This document shows, piece by piece, positions 1 through 4,738 of a DNA stretch of 9,443 nucleotides. Numbering within the stretch: position 1 is the first letter of the stretch; the number at the start of each line of letters is the position of its first letter. The notes beneath the pieces are model-generated. The model ran no database searches and was not told the origin of the DNA. It worked only from the letters and a program-made list of their open reading frames with translations. The translations under genes were made by a program, and so were the position numbers. The stretch lies in the NCBI GenBank assembly GCA_000431015.1, contig HF986014.1, positions 1-9,443 of the forward strand, written 5' to 3'. The stretch comes from Alistipes sp. CAG:514. GTDB lineage: Bacteria; Bacteroidota; Bacteroidia; Bacteroidales; UBA932.

Positions 1-95
1 CGCTTGGGCAACACTTTCGTACATCTTCGTCGCCCAAGAGTGCAGCACGGCACGCTTGGGCGACACCTCCGCGCGTTTCCGCCGCCCGAAGGTAT
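1..95. repeat. Two imperfect tandem copies of an intergenic structured repeat
   Basis: Positions 1-43 and 53-95 align without gaps at an offset of 52 nt. They share CGCTTGGGC at the start and CGCCC near the end, and the 14 differences I count are all transitions. Inverted arms are visible: GTCGCCCAAG (29-38) pairs perfectly with CTTGGGCGAC (55-64), and the space between can form a further 4-bp stem (40-43 with 50-53). The offset is not a multiple of 3, which argues against a repeated protein segment. The arms CGCTTGGGC(A/G)AC and GTCGCCCAAG resemble the arms of the 8523-8667 repeat (CGCTTCGGCGAC and GTCGCCGAAG), and CTTTCGTACA (14-23) resembles CTTTACCCGTACA there, so one dispersed family is likely. 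The copy may extend beyond the left edge. No gene is supported between 1 and 123. Confidence 0.6.
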
Positions 96-123
96 TGGGC
101 AAAAGACGTAAGGTTGAATCTGA

Positions 124-162
124 CAAAAAAAGAAGAAGTCTCCCAAAAACGAGGGAGACTTC
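124..162 (-). terminator. Intrinsic terminator of the tRNA-Leu gene
   Basis: Read on the minus strand, a perfect 10-bp stem (153-162 paired with 135-144, arm GAAGTCTCCC) encloses an 8-nt loop. It is followed at once by a T-rich run (125-134) interrupted by two C residues. It begins 8 nt past the tRNA 3' end, the expected place for an intrinsic terminator of a monocistronic tRNA. Confidence 0.85.
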
Positions 163-169
163 AGTAGGG

Positions 170-254
170 TGCCCAAAGCCGGGCTCGAACCGGCACGTCT
201 TTAAGGGACATTGGATTTTGAGTCCAACGCGTCTACCAATTCCGCCATTCGGGC
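170..254 (-). tRNA. tRNA-Leu, anticodon CAA
   Basis: The minus strand folds as a class II tRNA of 85 nt. The acceptor stem is GCCCGAA (254-248) paired with TTTGGGC (177-171) with one G-T pair, and A (170) is the discriminator. The D arm contains GGTAGACGC. The anticodon stem TTGGA/TCCAA holds the loop CTCAAAA, which reads CAA and decodes UUG. A long variable arm follows, then the T arm GCCGG-TTCGAGC-CCGGC. The 3' CCA is not encoded (ACCC follows), so it must be added by nucleotidyltransferase. The long variable arm and the sequence before the anticodon fit leucine identity. A promoter lies upstream and a terminator just downstream, so it is probably transcribed alone. Confidence 0.95.
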
Positions 255-289
255 ATATTCATGTAGACTTTCCTTTGGATGGAAACTTC

Positions 290-311
290 GCACTTCCGCT
301 GCACTTCCGCT
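290..311. repeat. Perfect 11-bp tandem duplication in the tRNA leader
   Basis: GCACTTCCGCT occurs at 290-300 and again directly at 301-311. It lies between the tRNA-Leu promoter and the mature tRNA 5' end, so it is transcribed into the part removed by RNase P. It looks like replication slippage, and no function is evident. Confidence 0.6.
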
Positions 312-322
312 TCAAAGGTCTG

Positions 323-354
323 CAAAATTACTGAATTTCCTCCGATATTCCAAA
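323..354 (-). promoter_or_regulatory. Bacteroidota-type promoter for tRNA-Leu
   Basis: On the minus strand TTTG (354-351) is followed after exactly 20 nt by TAATTTTG (330-323), matching the -33 and -7 boxes (TTTG, TAnnTTTG) used by the primary sigma factor of Bacteroidota. Transcription would start near 315-318, leaving a leader of about 60 nt before the tRNA. It points at the tRNA gene and no other candidate lies nearer. Confidence 0.7.
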
Positions 355-397
355 ACATTCAACAATAGCTTATGCGAAAAAAAACGTGAAATTCCTC

Positions 398-535
398 TTG
401 TCCGGCAAAAAGGACTTATACCGGATAAACACCGCTGTCGATGCATCTTATCCGGTGGAAAGCCGTTTGGCCGGACAAACCGCCGGACAAACCGTTGATG
501 TGACTTGTCCGGCGATATGCTTGCTTGCCGGACAT
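398..535. promoter_or_regulatory. Array of CCGGAYAA half-sites in three equal-geometry inverted pairs
   Basis: Seven copies of an 8-mer, CCGGAYAA or its complement TTRTCCGG (the last is CCGGACAT), fall within 138 nt. Six form three inverted pairs with exactly 15 nt between arms: 398-405 with 421-428, 448-455 with 471-478, and 505-512 with 528-535. The seventh (483-490) belongs to a perfect 12-nt tandem duplication, GCCGGACAAACC, at 470-481 and 482-493. Other pairings give perfect 9-bp hairpins: 420-428 with 448-456, and 482-490 with 505-513. The constant spacing suggests binding sites for a dimeric protein upstream of the amino-sugar genes, whose promoter begins about 93 nt downstream. An unrelated intergenic repeat or a structured RNA is also possible. 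I noticed no similar cluster elsewhere in the window. Confidence 0.55.
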
Positions 536-627
536 TTTACGGCACAGAAGGAACGGTCTTCCTGATCAGATAGACAAAAGGTGTCTGCGCTCTGATTCTC
601 CGCGCATCATTTTTTCGGGAAAATCTA

Positions 628-658
628 TTCGGCTTATGAGGAAAACTGATTATCTTTG
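628..658 (+). promoter_or_regulatory. Bacteroidota-type promoter for the NagB-like/PIG-L gene
   Basis: TTCG (628-631), 19 nt, then TATCTTTG (651-658) matches TTTG-N19-TAnnTTTG with one mismatch in the -33 box. Transcription would start near 664, giving an untranslated leader of about 138 nt. It lies downstream of the half-site array, so a regulator bound there could act from upstream. Confidence 0.7.
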
Positions 659-747
659 TACGATTTAAGCCGGCAGCCACCAAGGTTTGTAGTTTCTGGC
701 ACGGGATCCGCGACCATCCGACTTGCGGAGAATGACATAGAGCTTTA

Positions 748-761
748 GTCCGGGAACGGAC
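748..761 (+). promoter_or_regulatory. Small GNRA-capped hairpin in the 5' leader
   Basis: GTCCG (748-752) and CGGAC (757-761) form a perfect 5-bp stem closed by the tetraloop GGAA, a GNRA type. It lies in the predicted leader about 40 nt before the start codon at 803. The fold is real in sequence; any regulatory role is inference, and I could not match it to a known riboswitch. Confidence 0.35.
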
Positions 762-802
762 AACGAAACATATCATATTAACGAAACTTTAAGCTCAAAG
801 AG

Positions 803-2737
803 ATGAGACACTTTTCTTTACCAAAGGACGGTGGACTGATCGAGGAGAACCTGCCTAAGGGCATTCTCCACTCCTTCGAGAAGATCAACACCGAGATTTT
901 TGACGACGCTGCAATCGGCAGCGACCGTGTGGCCGACATCATTGTCAAAGCCATCAAGGATCACGAGAAAGCGGCGCTTCCGCGTCCTTTCAAACTCGGT
1001 CTTACCACAGGCAGGACCCCGATTTCCCTCTACAGCAATCTCACCAGACAATTCAAGGAAGGCAAAGTCTCCTTCGCCAATGTCGAGGTGTTCTCGATCG
1101 ACGAGTACTACCCTTGCGGCAGCGACTCCATCCAAAGACGTAACCACAGACTCCACGACGAGTTTCTTGACCAGGTCGATGTCAGGAAGGAGAACATTCA
1201 TATTCCTGACGGATCGGTCTCCAAGAAGGAGATTTCCGACTACTGCGCCGAGTTCGACAGAATCGCCAGAGGCATTGACCTGCTGGTGATCGGCGTGGGA
1301 GAAGGCGGACAGGTCGGCTTCAACGAGGCCGGCTCCACCGAGAAGAGCGTGACGCGCACCGTGCCGCTCTCCTACATCTCAAGAAAGAGACAGGCCCACA
1401 ACTTCAACGGCGACATCGCCGTGACCCCTAAGGCCGCCATCACGATGGGCATCGGGACGATGATGAGCGCCCGCAGGATCATCCTTATGGCGTGGGGTGA
1501 GGACAAGGCCAAGATCGTACATAAAATCGTCGAGGAGGACATCGACTCCTCTTGCCCGGCCTCATGGCTCCAGAGCCACAACAACATCTCCTTCTTCACA
1601 GACGAGATGTCCGCCTCCCTTCTGACAAGATCGGTGGCCCCTTGGAAGGTCGGTCCTTGCGAATGGACTCCGAAACTGATCCGGAAAGCCGTGGTGTGGC
1701 TCTGCCAAAAGGTTCACAAGCCTATTCTCAAGCTCACGCAGCAGGACTATCTGGAGAACTTCCTCGGCGATCTCATCGATCTCTACGGGCCGTTTGACAA
1801 GATCAACATCGACGTGTTCAACGAGTTCCAGCACACGATTTCCGGCTGGCCGGGAGGAAAGCCGAACGCAGACGACACGACAAGGCCTGTGAAATCCACA
1901 CCGTTCCCTAAGAAGGTGCTGATCTTCTCCCCTCACCCGGACGACGACGTAATCTCTATGGGAGGAACATTCATCCGACTGGTGCATCAGGGACACGACG
2001 TGCACGTGGCCTACGAGACATCCGGAAACCTTGCCGTCCACGATGACGTGGTGCTGCAGCACATGGACGCGGCCTACCAGCTCGGATTCGGCGACAGGTT
2101 CGAGGAGGTGAAGGCTATCATCGACTCAAAGAAGCCTGGTGAGCCTGAGCCTAAGGAACTTCTCGCCATCAAGGCGGCCATCCGCCGCAGCGAGGCCAGA
2201 GGAGCCGACAGAAGCTTCGGGCTTAATGACAAGACCAACGTCCACTTCCTCAACCTGCCGTTCTACGAGTCCGGCGGAGTGACGAAACTGCCTCGCACAC
2301 AGAAAGACCTTGACATTATCAAGGAGCTGATCGTCAGGATCCACCCTGACCAGATCTACATGGCAGGTGACCTCGCCGACCCTCACGGAACGCACAGGGT
2401 CTGCACGGAGGCCGCGCTTGAGGCCATCGAGCAGCTCAAGGAGGAGGGCAACGACTGGCTGAACGACACCACCATCTGGCTCTACAGAGGCGCCTGGATG
2501 GAGTGGGAGCTCTGGAGAGTGGACATGGCAGTTCCGATCAGTCCGGACGAGTTGATCGAGAAGCGCCACGCGATCTTCCGCCACCTTTCCCAGAAGGACA
2601 TCGTGCCGTTCCCTGGCGATGACCCGAGGGAGTTCTGGCAGAGGGCCGAGGAGCGCACGCAGAACACCGCAAGGCTTTACGACGAACTCGGAATGGCTGA
2701 GTACCAGGCCATCGAGGTCTTCCTGCGGCTGAAATAA
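803..2737 (+). CDS. NagB-like / PIG-L deacetylase fusion protein (644 aa)
   Basis: Two domains are visible. Residues about 20-300 are a NagB/sugar isomerase-like fold: G-L-T-T-G-R (66-71) is the phosphate loop and S-I-D-E-Y (98-102) keeps the aspartate equivalent to catalytic Asp72 of E. coli NagB. The signature loop reads GVGEGGQVGFNE (164-175), so the positions of Asp141 and His143 are Gly168 and Gln170, while Glu148 survives as Glu175. Residues about 370-640 are a PIG-L (LmbE-like) deacetylase with the metal motif PHPDDD (377-382) and the downstream DPHGTH (526-531). No signal peptide is seen, so it is cytoplasmic. The metal-binding half should be the active one, probably removing an N-acetyl or similar group from an amino sugar; the degenerate NagB half may bind sugar phosphate. 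Similar long fusions are usually annotated as glucosamine-6-phosphate deaminase in Bacteroidales, which may be wrong for the deaminase step. The promoter is at 628-658 and nagB follows 88 nt downstream. Confidence 0.9.
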   Translation: MRHFSLPKDGGLIEENLPKGILHSFEKINTEIFDDAAIGSDRVADIIVKAIKDHEKAALPRPFKLGLTTGRTPISLYSNLTRQFKEGKVSFANVEVFSIDEYYPCGSDSIQRRNHRLHDEFLDQVDVRKENIHIPDGSVSKKEISDYCAEFDRIARGIDLLVIGVGEGGQVGFNEAGSTEKSVTRTVPLSYISRKRQAHNFNGDIAVTPKAAITMGIGTMMSARRIILMAWGEDKAKIVHKIVEEDIDSSCPASWLQSHNNISFFTDEMSASLLTRSVAPWKVGPCEWTPKLIRKAVVWLCQKVHKPILKLTQQDYLENFLGDLIDLYGPFDKINIDVFNEFQHTISGWPGGKPNADDTTRPVKSTPFPKKVLIFSPHPDDDVISMGGTFIRLVHQGHDVHVAYETSGNLAVHDDVVLQHMDAAYQLGFGDRFEEVKAIIDSKKPGEPEPKELLAIKAAIRRSEARGADRSFGLNDKTNVHFLNLPFYESGGVTKLPRTQKDLDIIKELIVRIHPDQIYMAGDLADPHGTHRVCTEAALEAIEQLKEEGNDWLNDTTIWLYRGAWMEWELWRVDMAVPISPDELIEKRHAIFRHLSQKDIVPFPGDDPREFWQRAEERTQNTARLYDELGMAEYQAIEVFLRLK

Positions 2738-2748
2738 CCAATCATCCA

Positions 2749-2782
2749 TGAATATGTCACCTCACCCACGGTGACATATTCA
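2749..2782 (+). promoter_or_regulatory. Perfect 13-bp inverted repeat between the NagB-like gene and nagB
   Basis: TGAATATGTCACC (2749-2761) is exactly complementary to GGTGACATATTCA (2770-2782) around an 8-nt loop. It begins 12 nt after the upstream stop codon and ends 43 nt before the nagB start. A-rich DNA follows rather than an immediate T run, so it is not a classic terminator, although a T-run of six lies at 2804-2809. It could be an operator, a processing or stability element that sets nagB expression apart from the upstream gene, or an attenuator. No good TAnnTTTG promoter was found between it and nagB; TATTTTTT at 2803-2810 is the closest. Confidence 0.65.
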
Positions 2783-2825
2783 AGAAAGCAAGAGTAAAGA
2801 ATATTTTTTATAAACTGCATCAATC

Positions 2826-3620
2826 ATGAAAGTCATCATCAGAGACACTAAGAAAGAGGGTTCCCTCTGGGCGGCACATCACATCGCCGCCGCGATCAAG
2901 GCCAAGGCCGAGAAGACCGACAAGCCTTTCGTACTCGGTCTGCCGACCGGCTCAACCCCTCTGGACACCTATGCGGAGCTCGCCAGAATGTGCGCCGCCG
3001 GAGAGATCTCGTTCAAGAATGTCATCACCTTCAACATGGATGAATATGTCGGGATTCCGGAGAATCATCCTGAGAGCTATCACAGCTTCATGCACAGGAA
3101 CCTTTTCGACAAGATTGACATTCCTGCCGGCAACATCCACATCCTCAACGGCAACGCCGCCGACCTCGACAAAGAGTGCGAGGACTACGAGAAAGCCATC
3201 ATAGAGGCTGGCGGCATCGATCTGTTCCTCGGCGGAGTCGGCGAGGACGGCCATCTCGCCTTCAACGAGCCGTTCTCCTCCATCAACTCCAGGACAAGGG
3301 TGGTGACCCTTACCCAGGACACGATCGAGGTCAACTCCCGCTTCTTCGGAGGTGATGTCAACCTGGTGCCAAAACGTGCGATGTCAGTGGGTGTAGCCAC
3401 TGTCTGCAGCGCCAAGGAGGTTCTCATCCTCGCCTTCGGAAGCAAGAAGGCAAGGGTGGTCAGAGAAGCCATCGAGGGCTGCGTAAGCCACTATGTGACC
3501 TTGTCGGCCCTCCAGCTCCACGAGTTCGGCACCGTTGTGCTTGACGAGCCTGCCGCCGGCGAGCTTAAGGTCAACTCCTACCGCTATTTCAAGGCCGTCG
3601 AGGCCGCCGAGAACAAATAG
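2826..3620 (+). CDS. nagB: Glucosamine-6-phosphate deaminase
   Basis: Converts glucosamine 6-phosphate to fructose 6-phosphate and ammonia, feeding amino sugars into glycolysis. The 264-aa protein matches E. coli NagB (266 aa) residue for residue in the key regions: phosphate loop GLPTGSTP (38-45), Asp72 in NMDEYVG, and Asp141, His143 and Glu148 in GGVGEDGHLAFNE (136-148). DEYVGIPENHPESYHSFMHR is the usual lid-region signature. Of the E. coli allosteric GlcNAc6P pocket, Ser151, Ser152, Arg158 and Tyr254 are present, but the Lys160 position is Val. The ATG at 2826 gives register identity with E. coli, which supports this start. It follows the NagB-like/PIG-L gene on the same strand with a strong hairpin between them, and is probably read from the same promoter. 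It is cytoplasmic and expected to be a hexamer, from family knowledge. Confidence 0.97.
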   Translation: MKVIIRDTKKEGSLWAAHHIAAAIKAKAEKTDKPFVLGLPTGSTPLDTYAELARMCAAGEISFKNVITFNMDEYVGIPENHPESYHSFMHRNLFDKIDIPAGNIHILNGNAADLDKECEDYEKAIIEAGGIDLFLGGVGEDGHLAFNEPFSSINSRTRVVTLTQDTIEVNSRFFGGDVNLVPKRAMSVGVATVCSAKEVLILAFGSKKARVVREAIEGCVSHYVTLSALQLHEFGTVVLDEPAAGELKVNSYRYFKAVEAAENK

Positions 3621-3653
3621 TCGGCGAGGCTGAAGTAACTAAATAAAGACTAT

Positions 3654-3688
3654 GAGGGTGGCTGAAACAGAGATTTTTCACCACCCTC
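3654..3688 (+). promoter_or_regulatory. Long hairpin between nagB and the esterase gene
   Basis: GAGGGTGG (3654-3661) pairs with CCACCCTC (3681-3688) and, after one bulged C (3662), TGAAA (3663-3667) pairs with TTTCA (3676-3680). This makes a 13-bp stem with an 8-nt loop. Only CTCTTGAATT follows, so it is a poor intrinsic terminator by T-run criteria; it may still separate nagB from the esterase or sit in the esterase leader. It covers the first codons of the longer possible esterase frame (ATG at 3652), one reason to prefer the start at 3718. Confidence 0.55.
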
Positions 3689-3717
3689 TTGAATTATCAA
3701 AATCACCGTCAATCAAC

Positions 3718-4677
3718 ATGTTATCCTCCACGATTATCGCGGTCTTCCTGACCGTCATGAACCTTGTCTCGCCAAGTCTGACTCCTCCCGCCGCGGCCCG
3801 TCAAGACCAGAAACCGTCAGTAGCTACCAGCGAAAGCCCTGCCAAAGAATATTCTGTCAAGGAGCGGTGCGAACGCTACACGATGAAGAACCAGGGACTT
3901 GAACGGGAATATTACCTCTACCGCCCTGAAGGACTCAAGGCAGGAGCCCCGCTTGTGATCGTCCTGCACGGCTACGGCGGCTCGGCCCAGAATGGCAAGA
4001 AAGCGATGATGGATGTCGCCGACAGGAACGGGTTTGCCGTCTGCTACCCTCAGGGAATAAAGGATCCGAAAGGCAAGCCGGGCTGGAACGTGCGCTACCC
4101 GTCCCAGGAGGGCATGAGGACGGATGATGTCAAGTTCATCATCGCGCTCTCCAAAGAGTTGCAGAAGAGGTTCAGCCTCAGCGCCAAAAACACATTCCTG
4201 ACCGGAATGTCCAACGGCGGCGACATCATCTACCTGATCGCGATGCGCGCCCCGAAGGCCTTCAAGGCGATGGCCTCTATCGCCGGACTGCAATTTAGTT
4301 GGATGGAGACGGAATATTCCTACAAGCATCCACTTCCTTTCATGGAGGTCCACGGCACCCAGGACCGCATCTCCGAATGGCTCGGCGACCCGGAGAACAA
4401 AGGCGGCTGGGGAGCGTACATTCCCGTGCCGGTGGCGGTAGGCAGGATCATCACCGTCAACGGCTGCACGGAGGAATATGTCACCGAACTTCCACGCCGT
4501 GAAGGCCGCAACCAGGTCACTCTCTATCAGTTCAAGGCCGGCAAGCCGGCTGTGAAAGGCGGCAGGCCAACCGAAGTCTGGCTCTACAAAGTCGAAGGCG
4601 GCGACCACTCCTGGTCCGACAAGGACATGGACACCTGCTCCGAGATCTGGCGATTCTTCTCCCATTGGCTCGACTAA
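3718..4677 (+). CDS. Secreted alpha/beta-hydrolase, PHB depolymerase / feruloyl esterase type (LpqC-like)
   Basis: An alpha/beta-hydrolase of the poly(3-hydroxybutyrate) depolymerase/LpqC/CE1-type esterase group. From the start at 3718 it has 319 aa. VIVLHGYGGSAQNG carries the oxyanion-side HG motif, GMSNGGD holds the nucleophile Ser165, HGTQD has Asp216, and GGDHSW has His297, forming a full Ser-Asp-His triad. Residues 2-26 are a hydrophobic stretch ending in PPAAA-RQ, which fits a signal peptide; no lipobox cysteine is seen, so the product is probably periplasmic or exported. An in-frame ATG at 3652 would add 22 residues; I chose 3718 because the hydrophobic segment then starts at the N-terminus and the extra codons lie in a hairpin. 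The n-region lacks a positive charge, so the longer start is not excluded. The substrate is unknown: an acetyl or feruloyl ester on plant or host glycans is more plausible in gut-type Bacteroidales than polyhydroxybutyrate. I see no clear promoter directly upstream. Confidence 0.8.
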   Translation: MLSSTIIAVFLTVMNLVSPSLTPPAAARQDQKPSVATSESPAKEYSVKERCERYTMKNQGLEREYYLYRPEGLKAGAPLVIVLHGYGGSAQNGKKAMMDVADRNGFAVCYPQGIKDPKGKPGWNVRYPSQEGMRTDDVKFIIALSKELQKRFSLSAKNTFLTGMSNGGDIIYLIAMRAPKAFKAMASIAGLQFSWMETEYSYKHPLPFMEVHGTQDRISEWLGDPENKGGWGAYIPVPVAVGRIITVNGCTEEYVTELPRREGRNQVTLYQFKAGKPAVKGGRPTEVWLYKVEGGDHSWSDKDMDTCSEIWRFFSHWLD

Positions 4678-4680
4678 TAT

Positions 4681-4712
4681 TTTGTAAATGTGACCCGAAA
4701 AGGTTAACTTTG
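4681..4712 (+). promoter_or_regulatory. Bacteroidota-type promoter for purL
   Basis: TTTG (4681-4684), 20 nt, TAACTTTG (4705-4712) is a full match to the TTTG-N19/20-TAnnTTTG consensus. It starts 3 nt after the esterase stop codon. Transcription would begin near 4718, leaving only about 20 nt before the purL ATG at 4739. This rules out an in-frame TTG at 4715 as the start and leaves no room for a purine riboswitch in the leader. Confidence 0.85.
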
Positions 4713-4738
4713 CGTTGGTCTTATATAAAACTTGCAAG

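Larger units (their letters stand above)
255..802. other. 548-nt region without a gene, between tRNA-Leu and the NagB-like gene
   Basis: No convincing coding sequence lies here. Small open frames on either strand are low-complexity and carry no family resemblance. The stretch contains, in order, the tRNA leader and its minus-strand promoter, the CCGGAYAA half-site array (398-535), a plus-strand fold at about 565-606 (ATCAGA with TCTGAT around AGAC/GTCT, then TGCGC/GCGCA) followed by six T at 610-615, a plus-strand promoter (628-658), and a leader of about 140 nt. The fold plus T run could be a weak terminator, but nothing upstream clearly needs one. Confidence 0.6.

Noticed and set aside
1..24. 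Possible gene running off the left edge on the minus strand (ATG at 24)
   Set aside because: Only eight codons are visible, and they fall in the foldable repeat; no protein family can be judged.
398..535. CRISPR-like array
   Set aside because: Repeats are only 8 nt, alternate in orientation, and have no constant repeat-spacer unit of the usual length.
586..615. Intrinsic terminator TGCGC/GCGCA followed by six T
   Set aside because: The stem is only 5 bp with an 11-nt loop and there is no upstream plus-strand transcript that needs it; kept only as a note in the regional entry.
537..776. Minus-strand 79-aa open frame upstream of the NagB-like gene
   Set aside because: It overlaps the plus-strand promoter and leader, has no family resemblance and no matching promoter.
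664..802. Riboswitch or ribozyme in the NagB-like leader
   Set aside because: The leader is long enough, but apart from a 5-bp GNRA hairpin I could not match it to glmS or any known class.
3817..4737. Minus-strand open frame of 306 aa opposite the esterase gene
   Set aside because: It lies antisense to a gene with a complete catalytic triad, has no recognisable motif, and its composition is that of a GC-rich complement.
4715..4738. purL start at the in-frame TTG at 4715
   Set aside because: The predicted transcription start is about 4718, so that codon would not be within the mRNA; the ATG at 4739 matches the family N-terminus.
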